From: Acephala macrosclerotiorum
Lineage: Eukaryota > Ascomycota > Leotiomycetes > Helotiales > Mollisiaceae
Direction of reading: 5' to 3'
Length of the DNA: 64,000 nucleotides
NCBI GenBank assembly: GCA_014904845.1
Contig: MU119299.1
Span: forward strand, 122,456-186,455
Within the stretch, counting starts at the first letter, position 1, and every line of letters starts with the position of its first letter. This document shows positions 43,500-56,100 of the stretch, piece by piece. Both the position numbers and the translations under genes were made by a program. The notes below the pieces were generated by a model. The model worked only from the letters and a program-made list of their open reading frames with translations, had not been told where the DNA came from and made no database searches.

Positions 43500-44360
43500 T
43501 CACTTTCGCAATAGACGTTCAACAACATCCAGTCCACCCATCTTCTTCGTCGTTCCATCGAACATTCCGAATGGGAAAGCAGAGGCAAACCGTGCCAGTC
43601 CCGCGGATTCTCCTCTCCAAATGACTGGCGGCGGCTTGCACTTCAACAAATCTTGACAGACTAGCTTTGCCCATTCCTGCGAATCCATCCCACTAGTCGC
43701 AAACTCATCTTGTCGCATCACTCTTTCAACAGCCTCCTTCGCAGGCCAGAAAATAGAATCCTCCGGCAAAGAGACTTGGGTCGCTTGCTCCTGGTGTTTG
43801 ATCAAATTGGACTTTACAAGCCCAGTTTTCAACTCGACGACTGTAATTCCGAAACCTTCCAGCTCCAAACGTTGCAGATTTGAGAACATCGACATGGCGG
43901 CTTTCGAAGCGCAATATGCGGATTGGAATGGCAGTGCCTGAATGGATGTAACCGAGGTCTGGTTTACAATCATGCCTTTGGGTGACTTGAGCAATAATGG
44001 CATGAACGCCTGTGCCATGGCGATGTAAGACCATACATTGAGATCGAACAACTTCTTGGCCTCCGGAATTGAGACGTCGGTGACGGGCATGTTGTAGAGG
44101 GCGCCTGCATTGTTGAGCAAAATGTCCAGGCTACCGTTGGACTTTGTAATTGTTTCGACACAGGCTGCGATCGAGGAGTCGGACAGCACGTCGAGTATAA
44201 GTGTTTCGATTCCTAGGGATGCGAGGTGGGTCATTTTAGAGGGATTTCGAGCGGTAGCATAGACATGCAGACCTGCTTCGTGGAAGGCGACTGCAAGAGC
44301 AGCACCCAGACCTCCGTCTGAGCAGCCAGTGATGAGGATCGTCCGTTTGGAGTCTGACAT
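43500..44360 (-). CDS. Classical short-chain dehydrogenase/reductase, Ayr1-like
   Basis: The ATG at 44360 (MSDSKRTILITGCSDGGLG) puts the Rossmann glycine motif TGCSDGGLG near the N-terminus; the frame is open a further 15 codons upstream. Other SDR signatures are DILLNNAG, the active-site SAYCASK (Tyr and Lys) preceded by NQTSVTSI with the catalytic Ser, and VELKTGLVKSN after the active site. The length of about 286 residues and the pattern NVWSYIAMAQAFMPLL resemble NADPH-dependent 1-acyldihydroxyacetone-phosphate reductases and related lipid/sterol reductases. The substrate is not determined. The frame is intact, in contrast to the neighbouring DUF3433 gene. Confidence 0.85.
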   Translation of the reverse strand: MSDSKRTILITGCSDGGLGAALAVAFHEAGLHVYATARNPSKMTHLASLGIETLILDVLSDSSIAACVETITKSNGSLDILLNNAGALYNMPVTDVSIPEAKKLFDLNVWSYIAMAQAFMPLLLKSPKGMIVNQTSVTSIQALPFQSAYCASKAAMSMFSNLQRLELEGFGITVVELKTGLVKSNLIKHQEQATQVSLPEDSIFWPAKEAVERVMRQDEFATSGMDSQEWAKLVCQDLLKCKPPPVIWRGESAGLARFASAFPFGMFDGTTKKMGGLDVVERLLRK

Positions 44361-44901
44361 TTTTACTAGAAGTAAAGTATGGACTGGGAAAGGTAAGGAA
44401 TACAAGTTGATTTTGCAGTAGACGCAGCTATTGTGGGCAGAATGTGCCTTCTATAAGACGCTCATAAAGCCACCGAGCTGACAGTCTTCCTTCCCATTTA
44501 ACGCCGACCTAGCGATCCTTTCCAATTCAATTTTGTTTCATCCTTCCCTTCGTCACAACCAACATCCGCGCCTCCATCCTGCGTCCTGATTCTTTACTTG
44601 GTTTGCCTGCAAATGCCCTATCTGCAAATAATCAACGTCTCGGCACATCGAGAAGGATCGCGGCGATCGGCAATCCTTCTCGTTCTTGCGCGACTCAGGA
44701 GAAATGGTTCGAGCTGAGCTTGTCCTTTTTGTCTTGATATTTATACATAAAAAATCTCACTCCAATGCACAACTTATGTGAGATACACCCGACGCTGAAC
44801 GACTGGCGAAAGTATGACGAAGGTGCAGGAGCTTCGAACTCCTAGTTTGGGACTAGTACAGCTGTCATGTGCTATAGTACAGATGGGGCTCTTGCCACCT
44901 A
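44361..44901. other. Intergenic region with a possible tRNA relic
   Basis: At about 44815-44900 the minus strand contains a B-box-like AGTTCGAAGCTCC and pairing that recalls a T-arm. The 5' half expected for a tRNA ends at the transposon boundary at 44902. This could be a tRNA remnant but I cannot fold it convincingly. Confidence 0.25.
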
Positions 44902-47104
44902 ACCGAATTCCCGTGCCAAAGCACATCCCTGTCAAAAGCACATTCCACTAAAATATCACTTTCCAACTTTAAAATTTTATTATAAATCAATCACTCGTTA
45001 TTTTGACTTGAAATTGAAAAGACAGCTTGATATTTGATCAGTCTAAATGGTTATAAACTTTATTTTGTATTTCTAAAGCGTTGTAGTAGCTTTATAGGCC
45101 GTCTCTCTCTCTTAAGTTGCACTACTTCTAAGTCAGGTATCGACACTTTTAGTGTAACTATCAAGCTCTTAAGAGTTTTGTCTTGCTTCTTTTGAAAACT
45201 GGCAAGTGGCGTACTAATTTCAAGAGCCTCTAAAACAGGTTCTTTAGAGAGTTTCGTTATAGATTTCGATTTGATAGATAGAGCAGAAGTCTTTTCTAAA
45301 ATGGAAGCCGACGCCGCCTTCAAATCCTTTTGCAATTAAATAGCAGCTTGACGTGCTTTTTTCTTTTTTTTCTCTTTCTCTTTTCTAATTTTATTAGCTT
45401 TTCTCACAGCTTTTCTCTCTTGCTTTGCCGCCTCTTTTTCTACTGCTAATCGGTTCAACTCATTATGATATTCCACAGTTTAACTACTTTAAGTAGCGAG
45501 TAAACTTTAGTGCTTTCGATCTTTTCACTTATCAAATTCAATCTCTTGCCTCTTTGGCGTTTTTTCTGTTCTAGAATGATAATTGCTTTTAAGCCGCTAG
45601 TCTCTTTTTGAGCAATAGAAAGCTTAGTAGTCTTCTTTTCGAGAGCATCGAGAAGCTCATCGACTTTCTATAGTTTCTCTTCTGAAGAGGCCTTATCGAA
45701 ACCTCTTTTCATGCGATGAATGTCCATATCGTTTTGAGGACTAAAAAACACTTCAAAGTTCTCTTCTTCGATCTGCTTCGACTAAATAAGCTTAGAAACC
45801 ACGGCATTACTATTTATAGGCCAAATACTAGATTTCGCGAATGCATATTGAATGTTTTTCTCTGTAAAAGACTTTTCTTAAGCAGTTTTAAACAGAAAAT
45901 AAAAGAAACGCTTAAACATTGAAATTATTCTCATTAATTAGTTCATCAAGTTGTCGAGCTCTATAGAATAGACAATCGAGAGAGGCTGAAATAAGTCTAC
46001 ATTCAAAGGTTGCAATCGATGAATTGTATGAAAAAAAAGAATCATAATAATGATTTTATGCTGGTCTGCCTACTTAACGAAAACCATATTGATATGTGAG
46101 AAGTGGCTATTTACAATAAGCAGTCGTTTTGCCCTAGAATTAGATGACTTAGTGAACCGTTCGAACACTTTCTAGAGTCAGAGTAGTCCAATTGCATTAT
46201 TACTCTATTTATTCTTCGAAGAACCAAAGAATATTCCATCTTCTGACCGTACATTTCTTACTCAAGTATCTTGTAAATCGCCATTAGCGCCGCGGTAAAT
46301 AAGAAGTAGAAATATAGCTCGATTAATGGCAGAAACGCATATTAATAAAGAAATAAACTCTCTGTTTTTATCTTGTTTATTCTTCGTCACTCTACTCGAT
46401 TTATATGCTTCTAACGACATAATCCTCTTTATTGTACGTGCTATACTAATAAGAAAGCCTTTCTCGTCGAAATTATAGATATTATCGGCCGTAATATAGT
46501 ATTTTTCGATGACTTGAGCGAACTAGACATTTCGAACTAATTAATTAAATTCTTAATAAGTAAAAAAACAATAGTATTCAAAACACATTACTAGCGTAAA
46601 AAACAAGATAAATATAGACACACGCTCTGCAGATACACGCAGATTGTTCAAGTTACGCAAGTACGCACTTTTTAGTCTGAACTTATGCCTTTTGCAAAAT
46701 TCGGCCGGCCAGTTCTTCTCTATTTCTTTTCCTTTGATCTCCTTCGCTAAGTTCTTGACAATTTGACTAGTAAAAGGCATTTCTCGGTTGATTAGCTCAT
46801 TGATTCGAGCAATGAGCAGCTCTTTTTCGGTATTGGTGAGACATTGGTAGTAGAAGGCGTTGGCCTCTCGGCGAGTCCTAGTAAGACCATTCAAGCGCCG
46901 CTAGACAGCTGTAAAGTGCACTCCTTTTGCATGTGCTGCAGCAGTAGATGAAGCATAATCTCCTCTTCGAAACGCATCCACTGCGACTGTAACAAGTGCT
47001 GATTTGTCTGCTCTAGCTATTGTTTAATGATCATAGTGGAGTATTTTGATGGTTTTTTTGGTGTGTGCTTTTGGCAGGGATGTGCTTTGGCACGGGAATT
47101 CGGT
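44902..47104 (-). mobile_element. pogo/Fot1-like DNA transposon with intact terminal inverted repeats
   Basis: The inverted repeats begin ACCGAATTCCCGTGCC at 44902 and end with its complement at 47104. They match at about 40 of 41 positions. TA dinucleotides flank both ends (44900-44901 and 47105-47106), the target duplication of Tc1/pogo-type elements. The transposase is on the minus strand. A CENP-B-like HTH region is preserved at 46553-46894. Further on, the DDE part can be read as YNFDEKGFLISIARTIKR and LLIVNSHFSHINMVF but has many stops. The element is less AT-rich than the other repeat blocks, so it may be younger or less often targeted by RIP. Confidence 0.85.
46553..46894 (-). pseudogene. 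CENP-B/Tc5-type HTH fragment of a pogo-like transposase
   Basis: The 113-residue open part has LTNTEKELLIARINELINRE and KEIEKNWPAEFCKRHKFRLK, matching the DNA-binding half of Fot1/pogo transposases. It continues downstream (toward 45000) into the broken DDE catalytic half. No intact transposase remains, but the terminal repeats might still be mobilised if an active relative exists elsewhere in the genome. Confidence 0.75.
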
Positions 47105-47472
47105 TACAGATCTGCCGGACGTCTCTCCGTCGTCTCCACCAGCACGTCAATAGCCACAGACCTTCTACACGAATTGGAACAAACATTTTCATACAAGCTA
47201 CAAGCGCTATCTCGAACTTTGAGTATAGTTCTGCAGAATGGCCCACAAAACCCGTCACAGAGAACTCGTTGACTCAGTCCGACGGGCGGGACACGAACTG
47301 AAGCTCTACAAAACCTTGTTGAGATTTCTCCATGACGATCCCGATATCAGATATCGGCGTTTGCCCTGTTCACGGTGAGCTTCTGGTGAGTATAAGCAAG
47401 CTGAATTTCACTTTCCTGCCTCTATTTTGTACTTTCATCAGTTTTACATGCATCTTGAAGCTTTCAGCAGGC

Positions 47473-49524
47473 ATGGCACAAACCCGGGATAGGGAAATAC
47501 CGTCGATACGGCCTGGTGCCGGTGCTGCAGGCAGAATTAACAGGACTGGCGAGCTCTCCAAATTTACAAGACAACAGGACTTTAAGTTGTCTCAGAAACC
47601 CTTGAACAATCGAGGAAGTCAACGAGCTGGCCACAGCCCCAGTCGACCGAACCATCCTACCATTTCCAGCGGCCTCCCTAGAAATAGTCCTTCCAAACTA
47701 CCATCTCCAAGACAACCACATTACTCTCTCGCAGGAAATCCTACTCCGCAAGCATATGCACCGAGTTATGTCGACCCAAGATACTACGATTACAATCCCA
47801 ATTATCGAAAACCAAAAGACCAACCAGTATGGGGACTTGCAAAGCCACTTCCAAGAGTTGTGAGGCCTGGTATACGAAGAGGTGGGAGAGAGACGAGGGA
47901 GAAAGATGGGGTGGTTGAGAATCGAGGTGCTGAGATTGATGCACCAGGCAGCGCTGAAGCAATCCCACAATTAGGCATGATTGATGAACAGAGACAGGAG
48001 GAAGGAAAAGAGCGGATTGAGAGCCAGCCCCAGAATGAAGAGGATCGCAGTTATGGACATCGACAGAGAGATCAGCGGAAACAGCGGAAACAAGACCGCC
48101 AGGAGAGTAGAAGAAGTCAGAATACTGCCGTTCGTGTGGGCTCGGAGAACAGCGTCGTTGATCGATATGGAACGCCAAAAGACGAGAGGAGTAATCCTTT
48201 GGAGGAATGGAGGTCTCGGACTTCGTCTCCCAATTCGGACCCATTCGACGATGCGAAGGGAGATCTTGGAGATAGAAGGCCTAGCCGATTGTCAAGCGTG
48301 CTCGAAACCCCAATGTCCAGAGAAGGCATGGTCTCCAATGCCTCCGTTCTTTCTGGCGTCGAAGCAGAAGATTTTGGAGATATTGATCTCGAAGCTGGAG
48401 ACAAGGTCGGCGACTGGCCTGTAGAGCAAGAAGAAGCAGAACAATACATGCGAGAGGAAGAAGACATGCACAACTCCTGGGCCTCAATCCGAGCCCGCTT
48501 CCGAGAACCATTAGCCGAATTTCTAGCAGTAAGTCCCACCCCGTCTCACTACACAGCCTCCCAATAAACTCTAACCCAAGAAAAGACAATGATAGCGGTC
48601 CTGATCGGACTCTCTACCAATCTCTCCGCCCAAACATCAAATGCTACAAAAGGAACTTATATCTCCGAAAACTGGGCCTGGGGCCTCGGCGTCACAATCG
48701 GAATCTACGTCGCAGGCGGAATTTCCGGTGGCCACTTGAATCCCGCCATCTCTTTGACTCTCGCCTTGTACCGCGGCTTCCCACTACGGAAAGCAGGAAT
48801 GTACATCTCCGCCCAACTTCTCGGTGCCTTGATAGCGGGACTCCTCGCCTACGGAATTTACAAAGGCGCTATCCTCGCCTTCGACTCCGCTGGCGGTACT
48901 ACGAGAGCAGACGACGGGTCGGCTAATCCGGTGGGCTTGTATGCAGGCGGAACAGGAGCTTCGTTCTACACCCAACCCGCATCTTTCGCCGGCGCAGGTG
49001 TAGCTTTCGCAAACGAATTGCTCGCCACAGCTATCCTATCCTGCCCCATCCTGGCCCTAGGAGACGACTCCAATGCTCCTCCCGGGGCAGGCATGCACGC
49101 ATTTATCGTCGGTCTTCTCGTCACAGCCTTGACTATGGCATTCGGCTTCAATACAGGCGCTTGTTTGAATCCAGCTAGAGATTTTGGACCGAGGTTAGCG
49201 ACATCGGTGGTGGGGTATGGAGGGAAGGTGTTTTGGGTTAGGGATGCGTGGTGGGTTTACGGTGCTTGGGGTGCTACGGTTTCGGGGGCATTGGTTGGTG
49301 GGGGTGTTTATGATTGTGCCGTTTTTGTGGGAGGTGAGAGCCCGGTTAATTATCCCAGGGGACAGAGGAGGAAGGTGAAGAGGAAGGCGAGGAGGAGACG
49401 AAGAGGGATGTTGAGAGGGATGTTGAGAGGGATGTTGAGAGGGGTGTTAAGGGAGGCGGTGGGAAGTAGGGTTGAGCAGCCCCGTTACCTACCATGTCAT
49501 GTTTCTGAAGTCTGCCTGTACTAG
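47473..49524 (+). CDS. Aquaglyceroporin (MIP family) with long N-terminal extension
   Basis: Exons 47473..48528 and 48586..49524 (57-nt intron, GTAAGT donor, CTAAC branch), 664 residues. The first ~345 residues are hydrophilic and Arg/Gln/Ser-rich, ending in NSWASIRARFREPLAEFLA, where the first membrane span starts. The channel core has both pore motifs: NPA in SGGHLNPAISL, and the second NPA in GACLNPARDFGPR. The Asp after the second NPAR is typical of glycerol-conducting channels. Six membrane spans can be traced. The C-terminal tail is basic and ends in a repeated RGMLRGMLRGMLRGVLR encoded by a 15-bp tandem repeat. Expected role: glycerol/water passage across the plasma membrane in osmotic adaptation. 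A 5' leader intron (GTGAGT at about 47384 to CAG at 47470) is possible. Confidence 0.88.
49406..49456 (+). repeat. 15-bp tandem repeat within the aquaglyceroporin C-terminus
   Basis: About 3.3 units of GGGATGTTGAGA-type sequence encode the repeated peptide RGML. Such a coding minisatellite can vary in copy number between strains. Confidence 0.7.
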
Positions 49525-50068
49525 GATCATGCGCTCATTCAAATGTATTAGAGAAAGTCGAAGTGCCCTGTAGGCAACAAGATATCAAGCATTCCGGGAA
49601 TATCCCCATGTCCGTGTGGGCCGCTAGGGAAGGGAGAATAAAAATTAGGCGGGAGTGAAGAGGAGAAATTGAGTGCTAAACGGAGGTGGACAATCGCGGC
49701 CTTGTCGATGTTGACATAACAGAAGATGACAACCACTGAAGCTGTTCTTGAATGAGTAAGTTGAAATTTGCAAGACTTGGTAGCGCCGCCTCACAACCAC
49801 TCTTTCCGATCTCCAATCTTTAGCTCAGCTTCCACAACTACATCGTCAACCCAGAACTGAATGCCACAATTCAATGCCTGTTGTACATAACAGCTACTCG
49901 TACCGTGAAGAACACATGTTGCAAGGGACTACACTGTGGGCCGTCTTGGGGCGACATGAGGGCAATATCCCGCTCGACCCCATAGCCAAAAGCAAAGTCA
50001 TGAATCAAGTCCACCGTCTAAGATTTCATGACAAAGTCTATCAACTTCACCTTCTCCGTAGCAGACGT
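49525..50068. other. Intergenic region, no gene seen
   Basis: 3' flank of the aquaglyceroporin gene. No supported frame or RNA gene. Confidence 0.4.
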
Positions 50069-50730
50069 TCATAACGATTCGAACCACTTCTGTACTGTCG
50101 ACCGGCGAATAGGTAGATTCACGCTAGGCCTGGGGTTAGCAGCTTCAGCAGCGGCAGCAGAGGCTGTATCAGCGAAGGTAATCTGTTGTTCCTTATGAAA
50201 AAGGGAGACGTCTTTGTAGCGCATGTCTTTAGCCCGGCATTCCACTATCTGAGTGACGAAGTATGGGACGTACACAACACCATCACGACTTCTCTGAGTT
50301 ATGGAGGCAAAGCCCAGTTGAATCTTGGCGGTTGGTTCTAGGTAGAAGTTTGTCAGCATCCCGCGGCCTGATATAGCCTCCAGATCGCCTTCTAATGGCT
50401 TGTCGAACTTGTTCGCCTGAGTAATGAGAGACTTCCATAATTTCAAAACCGTTCCTTCGCTTGTTATCGACTTCACCAGCGTCGAAGCTTGAGTCCGTTT
50501 AGTCGCGTGCACATATTGAGCCGAATTAGGTTGGTGATGAAGCAGAACCTTAACGGTGCTGCCTTCAGCTTCAAGCAAGTGGATCAAAATGCTTGCGAGG
50601 GGTGGGATTGGTTTTACGGTCGCCTGGCCAACATCTTTGTGATTTGCGCAGGCCTCAGTTGCTTTCCGCTCAGGTTTCCAGTCTAGGTTTGACTCTAGAA
50701 CAGGCTCGACTTCGATACCTGAGACCTCGA
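50069..50730 (-). pseudogene. Open fragment beside the AT-rich block, possible displaced 3' part of the NLR-like gene
   Basis: The minus-strand frame is open from about 50730 to the stop at 50069, about 215 residues. It starts near IEVSGIEVEPVLESNLDW and ends STVQKWFESL. Its only ATG of note is at 50587, mid-sequence, so the natural N-terminus is missing. The segment KIQLGFASITQRSRDGVVY with VPYFVTQIVECRAKDM looks like real protein, but I do not recognise a domain. It ends exactly at the AT-rich block, beyond which a minus-strand gene (the NLR-like protein) also ends. The two may be halves of one gene, or this may be a separate gene that lost its 5' end. Confidence 0.45.
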
Positions 50731-53149
50731 TACAGTATCGATACTAGGTAGTATTAGTCAAATATTACAAATATCGATACGTATCGATAAAAAATCGATT
50801 TTTATACTACTTTTTTATTTCGTACTCTATAATTCTTTTTTTTTTACTTTTTTCTCTTCGTACGACGATTTTATTTAGATTATATTTTTAAAATGTTTTT
50901 TTTATTTAAATTAAAATTTTTTTTTATAATTTTTATTTTAATAAAATTAATTATAATTATTTAAAATTATAGTACGAAATAGAGATTTTTTATTTAAAAA
51001 TATTATCGTCGTTCGATTAAAAAAAAAATTAAATTTATTTTTATTGTATTTATTGTATTAATTTAATAAAAAACTCGTTATATAGTATTATTGTAATAAA
51101 GAATATAAAAAAATATTTAAAAAATTATTATTAAATTATTATTAAAAAAACTTTAAATAAAAATCAAATAATAATTAATAAGTAATTAAAATAATATTAT
51201 TAATAAATTGATAAAATTAATAAAAAAAAAAATTTGATATTGAAATTTTGAAAATTTATTTTAATACGTTAATTTTCGTTGAAATTTTGATTATTTTTAT
51301 CGTCGTACGAAATTTATTTTTTTGTTTTATTAAATAATTAGAGTTTTATATTTTTTATTAAATATTAAATCGAATTTTCGAAGATAAAATTATAATCGTT
51401 TATTTAAAAATTATTAATTTAATTAAAAAAATTTAAAAAAAGTATTAAAATATTATATAACAAATATTTTAAATAATATTTTTATATATTTATATTTTTT
51501 TAAATTATTAATTTTTATTAGTAATTTGTATTTATTTTATTACGTACGATTAAAAAAAGTAAAAAACTTTTTTCGTTTTAAAAAAAACTTTTTAATTATA
51601 ATTTAAAAATTTAATTTATTATTTTTTAATTAATTTTTAAAAATTATAATATCATATAAAAATTTAAAATTATTATAAAAAATAATATTTTTATAAATAA
51701 CGTTTTTTATTAATTAATTTAAAAAAAATTAAAAAATATATTCGATTTAATTTGAAAAATCGAATATTAATATATTTATTATTTTAATTATATTATTAAT
51801 TTTATTATATAAATTTTTTTATTTACAAATATAATTAATTTAAATAATTTTAAATTATACGATTAATAAAAAAAGATTAAAATTTTTAATATAATAAAAA
51901 TAATAAAAATTTAATTTAAATTTATAAATTTATTTAATTAAATATATAATATTGTAATTTATATTTATAAATCGATTAAAAAAATAAAAAAATTTCGTAC
52001 GTTTATAAAAAGACTAATTTCAATAAATAATCGTATAAAATAAAATAATTAATATTAAATATTTTTTATATTATTTAATTTACAATTCGCAATAAAAAAA
52101 TATTATTAAAATTATAAAAAAAAATTTAAAAAAAATATTTTGATTTTTAAAAATTGAAAAAAATTTTATACGATTAAAAAAATTTTTATTTTTTTTTAAT
52201 AAATTATTTTTATTAAATACTGATAAAAAAAAAATATAAATTTTTTTTTTTTCGTACGATTAAATTAATTTTTATATAATAAATTAAATATAAAAAAAGT
52301 AAAAATAAAATATATATATTTTTTTCGTTAAATTAAAATAATATATAAAAATTTTTATAATTATTATATAAAAATTGATATATTTTCGATTTATATCGTT
52401 ATATTAATTTTAAATTTTTATAATCGTACGAAATATATTAAAATATATTAATTAAAAAAATAATTAAAATTAAAAAACTTTAAAAAAAAATATAAAAAAA
52501 AATTATAATTTTATTTATTTTTTCGATTTTTTCGTACGATAATTCGTTTCGTGAATTATTAAAATTTAATGTTTTTAATCGAATTATTTTATTTTTTCGA
52601 GTAATTATTCAATTTACAAATAAAAACAAATATAAAAATTATAATTTATTTAAATTATACGATTTTAATAAAAAAAAATTTTTCGTTTAATAATATTAAA
52701 ATACACAAAAATAATACTAATTAAAATTTTTACTTATAATTATTAATATTCTTTTAATTTTACTAATAAATAATAAATTAAAAAAAATATTTTTAAGAAC
52801 TCGTTGTACGATAAATTAAAATAAAAAGTAAATAAAATTAAAAACGATTAAAATACGAAAATATTTAAAATATTAAAAAAAAAGTAAAATTTTAAATACT
52901 TTTTTTTAAAACTAATTTATTTAAAAATAATAAACGTAATAAAAATAATAATAATAATCGTACGACGAAAAAATACTTTATATAATGTAATATCGTAAGA
53001 AAAACTTTTCGTAGAAATAATAGAATTTATTTTAAAAGAAAAAAAGAAGTATATTATATAATAAGCTCGCTAAGAATCGATATTTTATCGATAATATTAA
53101 TACCTTACGATTTTGATATCAATATCGTATCGATATCGGAAATTAGGTA
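50731..53149. mobile_element. Extreme AT-rich block, fully RIP-degraded element
   Basis: About 2.4 kb of almost pure A/T. Most remaining C lies in CpG, and the palindrome TCGTACGA or close variants recurs about nine times. The ends share an ATATCGATACG motif in opposite orientation (left about 50781-50795, right about 53118-53135), a weak trace of terminal inverted repeats. No coding potential remains. The right end touches the last codons of the NLR-like gene. Confidence 0.7.
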
Positions 53150-56100
53150 TTACAGCCGAGTCTGCTCCAGAAGCAGCCAGATCACCTCGCGAGAATGGCG
53201 TGTGGTCTTTACTACTTTGATCGCCGCCTTAGTCATTCTGGAAGTGAATTGATCACTGCGCTGGGTTTTTAATAGAACCTGCAGTACGTGATCCGCAATG
53301 TCAGCTCTTGAAACTACCATGGCGAATGGAAGTGTCGGCAGAGGAATCTCAAGGAACATTCCTAGATGTGCCTTTTCTTTGAGTAAAAGTTGCACAATTT
53401 CTGGTGCATGATTATGCATCATGAGTGCATTCAGAAGGGGCGTACAATACTGCAGTGTGTGGTCGTCTTCTGGGTCTGTTGCTAAGACCTCACCTTGATT
53501 CACCTTGGCACCCCAATTGATGAGGAGTGTGACCAGATTTCGAGCACCAGGTGGCTGATAATAGGTAGCGACTAGCAGCGGAAGGTTACCATGCGGCCTA
53601 AATCTGTCGCCTTGGGGAATGTTCCAGAGGAGATCTTGGAGCTTGCGTTTCGACTTAAGCGGAGCACCATGTTCAAGTAGAAGCTTGACAGATGTCACTG
53701 CTTCGTCCCCGGTTCTAGCCGCCATTGCCACAACATTTTGACCCGGGACATGGACGTCAGCACCATTATCAACCAAGAATTTGACAACTTTCTCTCCGGC
53801 ATGGCCTTGCTCGAGAGCAGCGTGTAGTGCTGGTTGCAAGCACCCCTCCCCTGGCGCGTTGATATATGCACCATGTGCAACCAGCGACCGCACAATTGAC
53901 AATGCATTGTCGCCTTGAGCTGCTGCCAAGGATAGCGGGCGTGGACAGGCGTTTTGTCCCATCCAACGGGTGTTGAGACAGCAGTCCTCGTAACGCTCGA
54001 GGGGATTGCGCCAAGCTTCATCGGTGTAGTTCAAGTTGTGATGCACACATCTAAACATGCAGATGGGAGAATTTGGTATCTCATGATGACAAGAAAAGTT
54101 GACCAATGCCCCTGCATTGAGCAGCTTTTCGACTATATCCCTCCCCGCATCACCTTTTCTAATGGCAACGCAAAGCGGCGTCCCGCATCTCCGGTTAGTA
54201 GCATTCGGATCTAGGCCCCAGTCAAGAAGCCTTTCGACTGCCCAACTAGAACAATCTTCAACTGCATTCTGCAATGCAGTCCCGTATTGCTCATTTTCTT
54301 CGATGAAGTCATTGGCGAGAGGTTGAGTCTTCGAGTATGCTGGTAGCTCTGTTGCCCACTCCTCATTAGCCCACTCGACCAACAGCTGAGCAACCTCAGA
54401 CAGATAGTCCAAGTTGTATGTTGCGGGAAGAGATCTCGTGCCCCTTAGACGTGGACGCCCTCGGCAATCTTGTGCGCGCTCTTCGATTATTGTGTCTAGT
54501 TTGGCATCACAAGGTAGCTGGGCGCCTTCGTCAACAACAGGCTTATCATTCACATTCTTCTTGAAGTGGAGCAACAGCATCTTGAGAATATCCTTATGAC
54601 CTCGAAAAGCCGCATAGTCGACCGCATACCAGTTGATGAACTCTATTAGATTGATGTCCACTTCAATATCTAGCAGCTTAGTGACGAGATCGGCGTGATT
54701 CCAATCGATGGCGCGAAGCAGAGGTGTTTCATTTGACTGTAGAGGGAAATACACGTCGCGGATAGTTGGTAGAATACCGTTCTCCAACAGGAGGACTGTG
54801 GTATTTGAGAGTCCTCGTTCGCATGATATTGATAGGAGTGGGAGGTATATCGCATCGAACGTCGCCTGTTCTGGCGCCACTTTACTAAGGACGTTCCACC
54901 ATGCACCGAGAAGATTATGCGCACCAGGCCCGAGCATTGCTTTAAAGTCGCTAAGAGTTCTAAAGTAGTCCTCAGAAGCAGCTTCAGCTTTACTTGTATG
55001 GAGGAACCAGCTTGCGCATGCATATTCGAGAAAAGGCAGGCGTGTGCGAAGCTCGGAAGCTGCTGCTTCGGGGTCCTCATATTTACCAGTGAGTTCCAGC
55101 TCTCGCTCCATTTTGAGGGTTTTGCTCTCGGCCGCTTCTGAGCCAATCAATTTCGACTCTTGGAAATAAACAATGCACGACGTGGCCAGGCGCTTGTGGG
55201 ATCTAGCAACAAAGTTCGCTTCCTTTATGGACCTGTTCTCGGTTGGCGTGAACAGCTTCGATGGAGATGAGCTGGGAGAACTTGTAAGGTATTGTACCGC
55301 CTTTGACCGTAAAAAATCCGGTACGGTTTCGTGGATAAACTGGACCACCGTCTCATCACCCCTATCTTTAACTTCCAGAAGACCACCAGACAAGCTATTG
55401 ATCAGCAGCCTCATACTTGCGTCTGCCTTGGGAGGGTCGCCCCGGAAGGAGTCCAGCTCATCCTCAGGTAAGTCAACATCGCAGGTCATGGCGAGGCGCA
55501 ACTCTGTAATCGATAGTGGCTTCACCGCAAACAATACCCATTGTATGAGCAGCAACGTCCGTGGGCGATCATCGGATGGCAGACGAATTAGGATCTGCTG
55601 GTAGATTCCAGCAAGATTTGGGGGCACCTTGGTCAGTCGTTTTCGAATGTAGCTGACAGACTCACCCCTGTTACGCATGTCCATAACCAAACGTAAGGTG
55701 AGCCATGCCCATTGAAAGATGCCCGAAGCTCCTTGTTTGATTTGAATTTGCAGAGCTTCACGGTCTTCTATCGATAACGGACCTGCTTTGGACTTGTTAG
55801 ATTTTATCAGTCCAGCCTCCGAGAAAACCGCAATGTCTTGATGATTTTCGTCCTCAACAGAAATGGCAAATCGAGTATTGTAAGTTGCCACAGGATGGTG
55901 GCGACAAGATATGCAAATTTGTGCGATACCCCCAACATTGGCAAACTTAGTCTGCAGACATTCGACATAATCCACAAGGTCAAGGTCTCGCTCCGACCGT
56001 GCCTCGTCCAAAGCGTCAATGAAGATGGAGACCGGCCGAGACTTTGAAACGGAAACAATTTCTTGAGTGAACATCTCCTTGAGCTCGTCCAAGCGCCATG

